Assembly (NCBI GenBank): GCA_947493165.1
Contig: CANLPY010000002.1
Location: 62,001-126,000 of the forward strand
Direction: 5' to 3'
DNA: 64,000 bases
DNA from: an uncultured Erythrobacter sp.
GTDB taxonomy: Bacteria > Pseudomonadota > Alphaproteobacteria > Sphingomonadales > Sphingomonadaceae
Shown: positions 46,706 to 55,826 of the stretch, piece by piece
Position numbering within the stretch: position 1 is the first letter of the stretch
How the letters are laid out: each line of letters starts with the position of its first letter
Translations under genes and position numbers: made by a program
The notes under the pieces: generated by a model
What the model saw: the letters and a program-made list of their open reading frames with translations, nothing else
Database searches by the model: none
Told to the model about the DNA's origin: nothing

Positions 46706-47293
46706 ATGACCCGCGTTCCTGAGGCCTTTTACGGCAAGTTCAAAATTGCCACCGTCCCGCTGTTTGCTGTCCTGTTGTTAGGCAATGCGCCGCAAACCTA
46801 TACGCTTGATACCAGCGTCAGCTCTATTGCCGCCAAAGTGCCATTCCTTGGCATTGGTAGCCGCACGGCGACCTTTAACACGATAACAGGTGATGTGACT
46901 TTCGTGCCGGACCGACCAAATGCGGCCAAGGTCAATGTCACGATCAACACGCAAGATATCACCGCGCCGGACTCAGTCACGCTTAAACGGCTGCGGTCAG
47001 AAAAGTTCTTTTGGGTCGATAAATACTCGACCGCGCGCTTCGTCGGAACAAATCTGGTCATGACCAGCGCGCGAGTAGGCAAGATCAGCGGCAAATTGAC
47101 CGCGCGCGGCGTGACGCGCGATGAAACACTGTTTGTGACCTTCGATCAGGATCCAACCAAAGCGGTGGGCAAAGCAATTGGTCTGACAGGGACGATGAAG
47201 ATCAATCGCCGCAATTACGGCATGACATCTTATAGCTTGGTCGTGGGCAAAACCGTGACGATCAGCCTAAAGGCGAAAATGATCCCGCGCTGA
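46706..47293 (+). CDS. YceI-family periplasmic protein
   Basis: The product has 195 residues. The start ATG at 46706 has AGGAG 7 bases upstream; longer in-frame starts overlap the AbgT region without a ribosome-binding site. A signal sequence is followed by the YceI lipocalin-like barrel: YTLDTSVSSIAAKVPFLGI, FNTITGDVTFVPDRPNA, LKRLRSEKFFWVDKYSTARF and ISGKLTARGVTRDETL. YceI proteins bind isoprenoid or amide lipids and are often stress-linked. No operon partner is evident. Confidence 0.92.
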   Translation: MTRVPEAFYGKFKIATVPLFAVLLLGNAPQTYTLDTSVSSIAAKVPFLGIGSRTATFNTITGDVTFVPDRPNAAKVNVTINTQDITAPDSVTLKRLRSEKFFWVDKYSTARFVGTNLVMTSARVGKISGKLTARGVTRDETLFVTFDQDPTKAVGKAIGLTGTMKINRRNYGMTSYSLVVGKTVTISLKAKMIPR

Positions 47294-47302
47294 CACGCCC
47301 TT

Positions 47303-47962
47303 CTAGGGTTCGAATTCAAAGCCATTGCCGATTGATCCCAGAGCCGTTTTGGCATCCTTCGGCAGATCGCTCCATTTCCAGTCGTCGGTGTCCTCGGTAA
47401 TATTTCCGATCGCATCTTTGCGTCGTCCCCTGAGGTAATTCACGCTGGTGCGGCGCATCCCACCGCTGCCTCGATGCACATCTGAAGATTCAAACCCAGC
47501 CAGTGCCGTCGTCTCACCGTCCCAGCGGAACTGAAATTGGCGGTTGAACATACTCCAACTGCCCGCGTTGGCGAAGAAGGCGACGCTGAGATGCAAGCAG
47601 CCGTCCTCAATCCGCATAGCCTCAAAGGGATCGCTGATTGTGGGCTGATCGTGATCGGGAATGATCGCAGTGTCTTTGATAACCAACTGATATTGGCCCG
47701 GCTCAACTTACGATGCGACGATGACCACTCGCGAATTGGCATCATAGTATTCCATGCCCAGACCACCCGTGTTTCCCATCATCTTTGCGGGATCGTTTTC
47801 TTGAAAAATCAACACAGAATCCATCCGGCCATCGCCGTCCAGATCACCCACTGCCTTGTCATATAGTTTCCAACCGCACGGGGCAAAGTCGATATCGCGC
47901 CATGTGTTGTCACCAATGGAGGGAACAGCCGCGCTGGCGAGCGCTGCGCTTGCGATCAGCAA
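47303..47962 (-). pseudogene. Secreted FG-GAP-like protein gene split by an in-frame TAA
   Basis: Two open segments are in the same frame, separated only by a TAA at 47708-47710. The upstream part (84 codons from a TTG at 47962, GAGGGA 6-8 bases upstream) has a short hydrophobic leader and the calcium-loop motif GDLDGDGRMDSVLIFQEND. The downstream part continues in frame with GQYQLVIKDTAIIPDH and TTALAGFESSDVHRGSGGMR. Read through, it is about 219 residues of one domain. The stop interrupts a strand (SRVVIVAS-stop-VEPGQYQLVI), so the gene is either a recent pseudogene, a sequencing error, or recoded. It follows rbfA by 2 bases. Confidence 0.7.
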
Positions 47963-47964
47963 AC

Positions 47965-48393
47965 TTATCCCTCTTTCCCATCATCATCTTTCGCGCCAGT
48001 ATCATCCAAATCGCGCGCTACGATCGGATCATCTAAGAGCTTTTCGATCCGGTCCGCCTCGCCATAACTTTCATCCTTGCGAAACTTCAGCTTTGGCGCG
48101 AATTTCAGACCCAGCCGTTTAGCAACTTCGCGCTGCAGATAGGCGGTGTTCTGACGCAGAGCGGCAACCACTTCATCTTCATCCGCGCTCATCAACGGCT
48201 TCACGTAAGCCGTGGCGTTGCGCAGATCAGGCGTCATGCGCACTTCGGTCACAGCGATATTAGAAGCGCTCAAAACCTCATCATGCACCTCTTGCCGCGC
48301 AAGCAGTTCTGAAAGGATATGGCGCACCCTTTCACCCACTTTCAGGACGCGGACCGATTGCTGTTCGGAAGTGTATTCTTGTTTGCGAGCCAT
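47965..48393 (-). CDS. rbfA: Ribosome-binding factor A
   Basis: The product has 142 residues. The KH-like fold is visible in [40 protein letters not shown] and [20 protein letters not shown] followed by the acidic [14 protein letters not shown]. It is a 16S maturation factor for cold and late 30S assembly. A short acidic tail ([13 protein letters not shown]) ends the protein. It is separated from infB by three extra genes and from truB by about 12 kb. Confidence 0.95.
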   Translation of the reverse strand: MARKQEYTSEQQSVRVLKVGERVRHILSELLARQEVHDEVLSASNIAVTEVRMTPDLRNATAYVKPLMSADEDEVVAALRQNTAYLQREVAKRLGLKFAPKLKFRKDESYGEADRIEKLLDDPIVARDLDDTGAKDDDGKEG

Positions 48394-48396
48394 GCC

Positions 48397-48948
48397 TTAC
48401 CCTTCCATCTTTGTAAGGATGTTCTTGAGCGAATTCATATTGCGCGCGGTGCCTTTGCACCCAAGCCGCCGCTCAAGAAATTTGCTGGATAAATCGGAAA
48501 CGCCAACCCCGTGGACATAATCGAGATACAGCACACGGTCCCCCAGCGCGAGGCGCTCACTGCCTTTGCCCTTATGCTCTTCAAGCAATGCTTCAAAGCG
48601 ATCCTGATCCGGTTGCTGGCTGAGGAAAATTGAGTGCACCATCTTGTCAGAGCCATGAGCTGGCCCGCTCCCGTGGAACGGATTGTCATTGACCGCCGTG
48701 CGAACCTGATCGTGGGTGCGCACCATAACGCAGCTCTTAAAACCAAACCTGTCAGCAAGAATTCGCTCACACTGCATCTCAATGTAAAGCGGCTCATGAT
48801 CATCACTTAGGATAACATTGCCGCTGGCCGCGACAGTTTGGAGATCGGGAAAACCCTCTTCAGCAAAAGCGGCCTTGAGATCGACCATTTTGACACGGTT
48901 TTCACCGATATTGATGCTACCTAATAGGGCGAGATAACGGGCCATCAT
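48397..48948 (-). CDS. DUF1697 family protein
   Basis: The product has 183 residues. YLALLGSINIGENRVKMVDL, then TVAASGNVILSDDHEP, and the C-terminal ERRLGCKGTARNMNSLKNIL are the DUF1697 pattern (YLRGINVG-type start, SGNV and TxRNxxTxxKL). The function is unknown. It overlaps the thioesterase upstream by 4 bases and lies 3 bp before rbfA, so it is read with the infB-rbfA cluster. Confidence 0.9.
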   Translation of the reverse strand: MMARYLALLGSINIGENRVKMVDLKAAFAEEGFPDLQTVAASGNVILSDDHEPLYIEMQCERILADRFGFKSCVMVRTHDQVRTAVNDNPFHGSGPAHGSDKMVHSIFLSQQPDQDRFEALLEEHKGKGSERLALGDRVLYLDYVHGVGVSDLSSKFLERRLGCKGTARNMNSLKNILTKMEG

Positions 48949-49397
48949 TCGATCCCGTCAGGCGGCGGAACAGGGCGAGCGGTCGGGATAGCCGTCGATG
49001 TCGCGCGGGCGAGCACTTGACCCTGTTCGGATTTCAGATCACCTTCAAGGAAGATCACTCGCCGCCCGCCGCGCACCACGCGGCCCGTGCCCACAATGGT
49101 CGCACCCGCAGGCAAAAGGCCGAGCAATTGCATGGAAATTTCAAGGTTGAGCGGGGCTTGTTCGCCGCCTGTAGCAGCGACATAGGCATAGCCCATCACA
49201 TCGTCGAGATAGCCTGCGACGAGACCACCCTGCACGCCCCCGCGCCAAGTGGTCATTTCGCGCTTCACGGTGAACCGCATGGTCGCGGTTGCGGTTTCCT
49301 CATCGAAGGAGACGAATTCTGCGCCGAGAAGTTCAGAATGCGGTGATCCGAGCACGGAGTCGTCGGCAAGGCCAGGAAAACCATTGTCACTGGTCAT
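48945..49397 (-). CDS. PaaI-type hotdog-fold thioesterase (second of a tandem pair)
   Basis: The product has 150 residues. The hotdog helix is seen in TWRGGVQGGLVAGYLDDVMG, where the G-G-x-x-A/V-x-x-x-D pattern bears the catalytic Asp, followed by LNLEISMQLLGLLPAG and RRVIFLEGDLKSEQGQVLAR. It probably hydrolyses acyl-CoA thioesters. Similarity to the neighbouring gene (for example both end ATSTAIPT) shows a tandem duplication. It overlaps neighbours by 4 bases on both sides. Confidence 0.88.
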   Translation of the reverse strand: MTSDNGFPGLADDSVLGSPHSELLGAEFVSFDEETATATMRFTVKREMTTWRGGVQGGLVAGYLDDVMGYAYVAATGGEQAPLNLEISMQLLGLLPAGATIVGTGRVVRGGRRVIFLEGDLKSEQGQVLARATSTAIPTARPVPPPDGIE

Positions 49398-49822
49398 GCG
49401 TCAGATCTCGGAATATCTGTGGGAATTGCTGTGGACGTTGCCCGCGCCAGCAGTTTGCCATCGGCCTCAGCATAAAGCTCCCCTTCGAGGAATGCGATGC
49501 GGCGGCCGTGCTTTACCACGCGCCCCTTGCCGATAATCGGCGCAATCGGAACCATCGACACAAAGGTCAGGTTCATGTCGAGATTGAGCGGAAGTTTTGT
49601 GCCGTGCTCGCTGCCCTCCGTCACGGCCAATAAAGCTCCGCCCATCACTTCATCCAGAAAGCCCGCGATCAACCCGCCCTGCACTGCTCCGCGCGGTGAC
49701 GCAAAGCTGGCTGGCGGATTGAAACGCGTGGTCAGTTCGCCTTCTTCCGCATCGAACGATACGAATTCAGAGCCCATAAGCTCAGCCGATGGGGAACGCT
49801 TGGATTCGTAAATCTTGCCCAT
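49394..49822 (-). CDS. PaaI-type hotdog-fold thioesterase (first of a tandem pair)
   Basis: The product has 142 residues. SPRGAVQGGLIAGFLDEVMG is the hotdog helix with its Asp/Glu, followed by LPLNLDMNLTFVSMVPIAPI and GRRIAFLEGELYAEADGKLL. It is a paralogue of the next gene. It lies about 150 bp after infB, so it could share the infB transcript or have its own promoter; no clear promoter or terminator is visible in that gap. Confidence 0.88.
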   Translation of the reverse strand: MGKIYESKRSPSAELMGSEFVSFDAEEGELTTRFNPPASFASPRGAVQGGLIAGFLDEVMGGALLAVTEGSEHGTKLPLNLDMNLTFVSMVPIAPIIGKGRVVKHGRRIAFLEGELYAEADGKLLARATSTAIPTDIPRSDA

Positions 49823-49975
49823 TCAGCCGCCCTTGCGTCGAGTTCTAATGGCCGCGGGACTCAAGTCGCCTAGCGATCAGTTCAAGTGTCAAAGTACAGC
49901 ATCTTGATGCGAAAACACCATAGGTCGTTACAATCGCAATCCAGATAACCGCCAATGAGATAACTCCAACCGGTG

Positions 49976-52522
49976 TCACAACGTCCGTTCGCGCTCCTCG
50001 ACTTCAAACACCTCTAGGCTGTCGCCCGGTTTGATGTCGTTTGTGTCTTCCAGCACCACGCCGCATTCGAGACCCGAACGGACCTCATCAACGTCATCCT
50101 TGAAGCGCCGCAGCGACGCAATGGTCGTTGCCGAAACGATAACATCCTCGCGGGTGAGACGCGCGTGAAGACCCTTTCGAATAACGCCTTCTGTAACGAG
50201 CAGGCCTGCCGCCTTGTCTTTCTTGCCGGATTTGAAAACTTCTTTGATGTCGGCGCGGCCAACAACGTGCTCGATTTTTTCCGGGCCAAGCTCGCCGGCC
50301 ATTTCCTTCGCGATCTCTTCTGTGAGGTGATAAATGACGTCGTAATACATCATCCGCACCTTTTCCTTTTCGACCAGCTGGCGCGCCTTGGCATTAGGGC
50401 GCACGTTAAAGCCAAGGATTGGAGCATTCGAGGCCGCAGCCAGCGTCACATCGCTCTCTGTGATCGCGCCCACGCCTGCGTGCAGCACACGGACCTTGAT
50501 GTCGTCATTAGAAAGATTGTGCAGCGCATTGTTGATCGCCTCAACCGAACCCTGCACATCGGCTTTCACCAAAACAGGGAATTCGATGACTTCACTTTGA
50601 AGGTTGTTGAACATCGTATCGAAACTGGTCGGAGCAAGCGCGGTGCGCTGCTCGGTTGCCTTTTCCTGACGATATTCAGCCACTTCGCGGGCGCGTTGTT
50701 CATTCTCAACCACGGTCAGTATATCGCCCGCCGATGGCACACCGCCAAGGCCCAGAACCTCAACTGGCATAGATGGGCCAGCTTCTTTGATCTGCTTGCC
50801 TTGATCGTTGACGATTGCGCGAACCTTGCCGCTTTCTGTGCCGACAACAAAGGTATCGCCTCGCTTCAGAGTGCCGCGCGTGACAAGCACTGTGGCAACA
50901 GGGCCCCGGCCCTTGTCCAACTGAGCTTCGATAACAGTCGCATCAGCATCGCGGTCTGGACGAGCTTTCAGCTCAAGCAGTTCGGCCTGCAGCGCGATTT
51001 TTTCAAGCAATTCGTCGAGGCCATCGCCTTTGAGCGCGGAAATTTCCACGTCTTGCACTTCGCCAGACAGGCTCTCCACGATCACTTCGTGTTCCAGCAA
51101 CCGGTTGCGGATATTGTCCGGGTTGGCCTCTGGCTTATCCATTTTGTTGATCGCAACAATCATCGGCACGCCGGATGCCTTGGTGTGATTGATGGCCTCA
51201 ATCGTCTGAGGCATGATGCCGTCATCCGCTGCCACAACCAGCACCACGATATCGGTCACATTCGCGCCGCGCTGGCGCATCTCAGTGAATGCCGCGTGGC
51301 CCGGTGTATCGAGAAACGTGATCGTCTGCTTATCCTTGGTGGTAACCTGATAGCTGCCGATATGCTGCGTGATCCCGCCTGCTTCGCCTTTGGTCACTTT
51401 CGTGCCGCGCAGCGCATCTAGCAGACTGGTCTTGCCGTGATCGACATGGCCCATGATCGTAACCACAGGCGGACGCGGCTTCTGCGTTTCTTCTGGATCT
51501 TGATCTTCTTCAGCAACAATATCGATGTCAGCTTCAGAAACCTTCTCAATATTATGGCCGAATTGCTCAACCAGCAACTCAGCGGTGTCTTGGTCAATCG
51601 TCTGGTTGACGGTGACCATCATGTCGAGATTGAACAGCTCCTTGACCAGATCAGCGCCCTTCTCGCCCATACGCTTGGCGAGTTCGCCCACGGTGATCGC
51701 TTCTGGTACGACAACGTCGCGAACTTGCTTTTCACGCGGCTTAGACGGTCCGCCTTGAGCCCGGCGTTCTTTCTCACGCGCGCGCTTCAGCGCGGCGAGT
51801 GAGCGCGCCCGGCGGCCCTCATCTTCGTTCAGAGCTTTGGTGACGGTTAACTTGCCAGAGCGGCGCTTATCAGGGCGTTCGGCCGCCGCGCCGCGCTTTT
51901 TCTTCTCTTCTTTTTTCTTTTCAGGACGCTTTGGCTCAGGTCGTGCAACCGGCGTAAACTTGCGCGCACTTGGCGCTGGCGTCGCATCACTTTTGGCAAC
52001 AGGCGCATCATCCGCCGCAGCGCTCGCATCAACCGCAGCAGCTTCTGCGTCAGCAGCGGCATTGGCTTCATCTGCCGCATCCAGCTTGGCTTGCTTTTCA
52101 GCTTCTTCTTCGGCCTTGCGATTGTCTTCGGCGCGCTTCTTCTCGTCTTCAGCCGCTTTTTTGCTCTGCTGATCCTCGCGCTTACGCGCATCTTCAGCAA
52201 GCTTCAGGCGATCTTCCTCGGCCTCGCGCTGCATACGCGCAACGCGCTCTTGCGGCGTCTCAGCCGCAGGAGCCTTCTTGACCGGGACCTTCTTTTCAGG
52301 TTCAGGAGCGGGTGCCTTCGCAGCCGGCTCCGGCGCTGGCTCAGGAGCAGGCGTCGGCGCAGGCTCGGGTGTCTCGCCCGGCTTTAAGAGCTTACGGCGG
52401 CGCTTGACCTCAACCGCGACCTTGTTGGTACGGCCGTGACTAAAGGTCTGCTTGACCTCTCCAGGCTGCGCCCCCTTCAAGGTCAACGGTTTACGGGCAG
52501 GTTTTTTCTCTTCGTCGCTCAT
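49976..52522 (-). CDS. infB: Translation initiation factor IF-2
   Basis: The product has 848 residues. The N-terminal third is a low-complexity Ala/Glu/Lys/Pro-rich region with an alphaproteobacterial IF-2 associated domain, ending before [20 protein letters not shown]. The G domain follows with the P-loop [35 protein letters not shown] and NKMDKP. Domain III is next, and the fMet-tRNA-binding domain IV ends in [20 protein letters not shown]. It lies 9 bp after ylxR. Confidence 0.98.
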   Translation of the reverse strand: MSDEEKKPARKPLTLKGAQPGEVKQTFSHGRTNKVAVEVKRRRKLLKPGETPEPAPTPAPEPAPEPAAKAPAPEPEKKVPVKKAPAAETPQERVARMQREAEEDRLKLAEDARKREDQQSKKAAEDEKKRAEDNRKAEEEAEKQAKLDAADEANAAADAEAAAVDASAAADDAPVAKSDATPAPSARKFTPVARPEPKRPEKKKEEKKKRGAAAERPDKRRSGKLTVTKALNEDEGRRARSLAALKRAREKERRAQGGPSKPREKQVRDVVVPEAITVGELAKRMGEKGADLVKELFNLDMMVTVNQTIDQDTAELLVEQFGHNIEKVSEADIDIVAEEDQDPEETQKPRPPVVTIMGHVDHGKTSLLDALRGTKVTKGEAGGITQHIGSYQVTTKDKQTITFLDTPGHAAFTEMRQRGANVTDIVVLVVAADDGIMPQTIEAINHTKASGVPMIVAINKMDKPEANPDNIRNRLLEHEVIVESLSGEVQDVEISALKGDGLDELLEKIALQAELLELKARPDRDADATVIEAQLDKGRGPVATVLVTRGTLKRGDTFVVGTESGKVRAIVNDQGKQIKEAGPSMPVEVLGLGGVPSAGDILTVVENEQRAREVAEYRQEKATEQRTALAPTSFDTMFNNLQSEVIEFPVLVKADVQGSVEAINNALHNLSNDDIKVRVLHAGVGAITESDVTLAAASNAPILGFNVRPNAKARQLVEKEKVRMMYYDVIYHLTEEIAKEMAGELGPEKIEHVVGRADIKEVFKSGKKDKAAGLLVTEGVIRKGLHARLTREDVIVSATTIASLRRFKDDVDEVRSGLECGVVLEDTNDIKPGDSLEVFEVEERERTL

Positions 52523-52531
52523 TCTAGCTCG

Positions 52532-53437
52532 TTAGTCCTTCGTGCATTCTTCTGTGTCGTCCTGATGCGGCAAGGCCGACCCGGATGATGGTGTGTCTGC
52601 GCTGCTATCGCAGCTGGTCTGGGCAGCCCCTGAGAACGCCATATAGCGGGACAATGCCCGGTTCATGCGATCCGCTCCGCCTTTCCCGCTGATCGCGAGA
52701 TGGACGACATTATCGCGGCCCAATGCCACAGACAGAGCCGCGCGGTCCAGTGGCAACACTGTTCCGCGCTCTCCGCTTCCTTCTGCCTCGCGCCCCACGC
52801 GCCAAGCTTGGTCCAGTTTCTTGCGCCCGTCTTCGCTGCTATCGCTCGTATGTAGCAGCATATGCAGTGCGCCGGCCCGCGCTTTATCTTCAATTCGGCC
52901 AGACCCCAACACGAGTTGCCCCGCGCGCAGCTCCAAACCAAAGCGGTCCATGAGTGATCGGCGCAGCGCAGATTCGATCTGCTGGGGCAATTCGTCGCTG
53001 TAGGAAAGCCCCGCACCTTCAGGTCCGCCTTTAAACGCCCGCGCCAACGCCCCTTTTAATTGGCGATTTTGTATGGCCGTTTCAAGAGCTTGTCGATCCA
53101 ACGAAATCCATGCCCCACGCCCCGGCGCCTTTGCTGATGGATCAGGCAAAATCTCGCCATTGGGCGCAACCGCCAACCGCAGCAGATCATCCTGCGCCCC
53201 CGTGTTGCCCGTCAAAATGCAGCGACGTTCCGGCGCGGCACTGCCCTTGTCCGCATTACGCTTGCGGTTCTTAGACTTTGCAGAGCCGCCTCCACGATGA
53301 CCCTTTTTCGCACTGGCCGTATAGCCAGATGTGGCACAACACTCTTGGGAGCCAGAAGCAGTATGCTGACCCTCGCTGGCTTTCCCACCAGCTTCAACGA
53401 TGTCGGAGCTTACGCGCTCATTGGTCGGAGTCCGCAT
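52532..53437 (-). CDS. YlxR/DUF448 nucleic-acid-binding protein with L7Ae-like domain
   Basis: The product has 301 residues. The start ATG at 53437 has AGGAGG 6 bases upstream and overlaps the end of nusA by 20 bp. After about 70 basic and Ser/Gly-rich residues, with a CC pair, comes the YlxR core RRCILTGNTGAQDDLLRLAV, LPDPSAKAPGRGAWISLDRQ. A C-terminal ribosomal L7Ae-like region follows (SGRIEDKARAGALHMLLHT ... DRAALSVALGRDNVVHLAIS). YlxR in Gram-positive bacteria binds RNA or modulates RNase P. The 70-residue N-terminal extension is longer than usual. Confidence 0.93.
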   Translation of the reverse strand: MRTPTNERVSSDIVEAGGKASEGQHTASGSQECCATSGYTASAKKGHRGGGSAKSKNRKRNADKGSAAPERRCILTGNTGAQDDLLRLAVAPNGEILPDPSAKAPGRGAWISLDRQALETAIQNRQLKGALARAFKGGPEGAGLSYSDELPQQIESALRRSLMDRFGLELRAGQLVLGSGRIEDKARAGALHMLLHTSDSSEDGRKKLDQAWRVGREAEGSGERGTVLPLDRAALSVALGRDNVVHLAISGKGGADRMNRALSRYMAFSGAAQTSCDSSADTPSSGSALPHQDDTEECTKD

Positions 53438-55082
53438 TCGCGGCCTCCTGTGTTGTCGCGTCGTCCGCAGCGGGCGCTGCGTCGTCTTCGTCTTCGAACC
53501 AATGCGCACGAGCGGCCATGATGATCTCATTGCCCTGCTCTTCAGTCAGGCCAAACTCGCCCAGAACGCCGCCTTTGTCTTGCTCACGCTGTGGCGGACG
53601 GCGCGTCGGCGGGCCATCTGCATTGTTGTTGCGGCGACGCGGTGCTTCGCGCTTCTTCGCAATCAGCTCGTCAGTGGCAAGGTCAGCCAGATCGTCGAGC
53701 GTCTTAATGCCGCCCTTACCGAGCACGACCAGCATGGCTTCGTTGAGGTGCGGCATATCTGCAAGCGCATCTTCGACGCCCAATTCACGGCGAGCCACGC
53801 GGTGCGTTTCGTCTTGGCGCTCAAGCGCTTCTTTCGCACGGTTTTGAAGCTCTTCGCCCAGATCTTCATCGAAGCCTTCGATCGCAGCCAGTTCTTCCAG
53901 CGGCACGTAAGCGACCTCCTCAAGCTCTGCGAAGCCTTCAGCAACAAGCAGCTGTGAAAGCGTCTCATCAACGTCTAGCTCTTCTTCGAACATCTTGGAG
54001 CGCTCAGAGAATTCCTTGCTGCGCTTCTCGCTCGCCTCTTCCTCAGTCATGATGTCGATCTGATGACCGGTAAGCTGACTGGCAAGGCGCACGTTCTGAC
54101 CGCGGCGGCCAATGGCGAGCGAAAGCTGGTCGTCAGGCACAACCACTTCGATGCGGCTTTCTTCTTCGTCGAGAACGACACGGGCCACCGTTGCCGGTTG
54201 CAACGCATTCACTACGAAAGTGGCAATGTCATCGCTCCAAGGAATAATGTCGATCTTCTCGCCCTGCAATTCCTGCACGACAGCCTGAACGCGGCTACCC
54301 TTCATCCCGACGCAAGCACCGACTGGGTCGATCGAGCTATCGTGGCTGATGACACCAATTTTTGCGCGGCTGCCCGGATCACGAGCAGCGGCTTTAATCT
54401 CGATAATGCCGTCGTAAATCTCAGGCACTTCCTGCGCAAATAGCTTGCGCATGAAATCAGGCGCGCTGCGGCTCAAGAAAATTTGCGGGCCGCGATTATT
54501 GCGTTCCACCTTAGTAATCAGCGCGCGCACACGCTCACCGGTACGAGCGGCTTCGCGCGGAATTTGTTGATCGCGCCGGATAACACCTTCTGCGCGGCCA
54601 AGGTTGACGATCACATGGCCGAACTCGACCGATTTGATTACACCGGTGATGACTTCATCAGCGCGGTCTTTGAACTCTTCAAACTGGCGTTCACGCTCAG
54701 CATCGCGAACCTTTTGGAAGATCACTTGCTTGGCGGATTGCGCGTCAATACGGCCCAAATCAACTGGAGGCAGTGGATCGACGATAAAATCACCAATAGC
54801 CGCGCCTTCTTCTAGTTTTTGCGCCTGCTTCAGATCAACCTGTTTGAAGTAATCCTCAACCTCTTCGACCACTTCAACCACACGCCATAGCGTCAGATCA
54901 CCGGTTTGTGGGTCCAGCTTTGCACGAATATCATTCTCCGCACCATAGCGGTTACGCGCACTTTTCTGAATCGCTTCTTCCATCGCCTCAATGACGATGC
55001 TTTTGTCGATCATCTTTTCCGATGCGACCGCGTTCGCGATTGCAAGCAATTCTGCCTTATTGGCGGAAATCGCACTGGCCAT
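53418..55082 (-). CDS. nusA: Transcription termination/antitermination factor NusA
   Basis: The product has 554 residues. The N-terminal RNA-polymerase-binding domain (VASEKMIDKSIVIEAMEEAI) is followed by S1 (VITGVIKSVEFGHVIVNLGR), KH1/KH2 (ACVGMKGSRVQAVVQELQGE, LSLAIGRRGQNVRLASQLTG), and acidic C-terminal helix-hairpin repeats. The tail is acidic. It starts within the rimP stop (TGATG overlap). Confidence 0.98.
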   Translation of the reverse strand: MASAISANKAELLAIANAVASEKMIDKSIVIEAMEEAIQKSARNRYGAENDIRAKLDPQTGDLTLWRVVEVVEEVEDYFKQVDLKQAQKLEEGAAIGDFIVDPLPPVDLGRIDAQSAKQVIFQKVRDAERERQFEEFKDRADEVITGVIKSVEFGHVIVNLGRAEGVIRRDQQIPREAARTGERVRALITKVERNNRGPQIFLSRSAPDFMRKLFAQEVPEIYDGIIEIKAAARDPGSRAKIGVISHDSSIDPVGACVGMKGSRVQAVVQELQGEKIDIIPWSDDIATFVVNALQPATVARVVLDEEESRIEVVVPDDQLSLAIGRRGQNVRLASQLTGHQIDIMTEEEASEKRSKEFSERSKMFEEELDVDETLSQLLVAEGFAELEEVAYVPLEELAAIEGFDEDLGEELQNRAKEALERQDETHRVARRELGVEDALADMPHLNEAMLVVLGKGGIKTLDDLADLATDELIAKKREAPRRRNNNADGPPTRRPPQREQDKGGVLGEFGLTEEQGNEIIMAARAHWFEDEDDAAPAADDATTQEAANADSDQ

Positions 55083-55642
55083 CAGTCGTCTGCCTTTTCT
55101 TCTTCTAGAATGTCTTCTGCACCGCTGCTGTCAAGCGGCTTGGTTGCGGCGATCAACTTATCCGTGAGGATCAGCTTTGCCGAATGAACTTGGTCACGCG
55201 GAATCCGGGTTTCGCCCGCTTTGGCGTCTTCAACGATGATTGTATCACCATCAATCCCGGTTAGCGAACCGCGAATGTTACGCGGACCGTCAAACCCTTT
55301 GACCATGGAAATCTTGGCTTCGTGCCCGGCCCAATCAGCGAAATCCTTCGCGCGGGTCAACGGACGGTCAATGCCCGGCGATGAGACTTCGAGGTGATAA
55401 GCACCCTCAACCAGCACCTCGCCTTCTTCTTCGCACGCATCCATCGCAGCAGAAATGCGGCGCGACAGGGCAGCGCATTGTTCAATTATCAGCTGCCCGG
55501 TCGCCGGATCTTCCGCCATAATCTGCAGCGCCTCGCCGCCATCGCCAGCTTCGGACGGCATCATCTTTACGCGCACAAGATCAAACCCAAGCGCCTTGGC
55601 TTCGGGTTCAATTACTTCATAAAGGCGCGCCAGATCGGCCAT
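55082..55642 (-). CDS. rimP: Ribosome maturation factor RimP
   Basis: The product has 186 residues. The start is the second of two adjacent ATGs (55642), with GGAGAA 5 bases upstream. The N-terminal ARLYEVIEPEAKALGFDLVR and YHLEVSSPGIDRPLTRAKDF are RimP signatures, and the C-terminal SH3-like barrel is GSLTGIDGDTIIVEDAKAGE. It begins the rimP-nusA-ylxR-infB cluster and needs a promoter just upstream. Confidence 0.95.
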   Translation of the reverse strand: MADLARLYEVIEPEAKALGFDLVRVKMMPSEAGDGGEALQIMAEDPATGQLIIEQCAALSRRISAAMDACEEEGEVLVEGAYHLEVSSPGIDRPLTRAKDFADWAGHEAKISMVKGFDGPRNIRGSLTGIDGDTIIVEDAKAGETRIPRDQVHSAKLILTDKLIAATKPLDSSGAEDILEEEKADD

Positions 55643-55771
55643 CATTTCTCCGTGCGTGGCATCGAATGAGACAAACCGGTTTGGTGCCGGCCCCCGAAGG
55701 CGCCAACGTTCGTTTGTCTCGACGATGTCGTGATGGAGGCGAGATAGGCGCACCATTCGTGTTTTGCAACC

Positions 55772-55802
55772 AAAAAGGGCTCGGTAATCACCGAGCCCTT
55801 TG
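55772..55802 (-). terminator. Rho-independent terminator after the subtilase
   Basis: AAGGGCTCGGT and ACCGAGCCCTT form an 11-bp stem with a 4-base loop. On the minus strand it is followed by TTTTTGG, 25 bp after the subtilase stop. Confidence 0.9.
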
Positions 55803-55826
55803 TTTGATTTAAATTTGAGTTAGCGT

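Noticed and set aside
50165..51421. Plus-strand frame of 418 codons
   Set aside because: It is the antisense shadow of the infB G domain, with no recognisable domain or ribosome-binding site.
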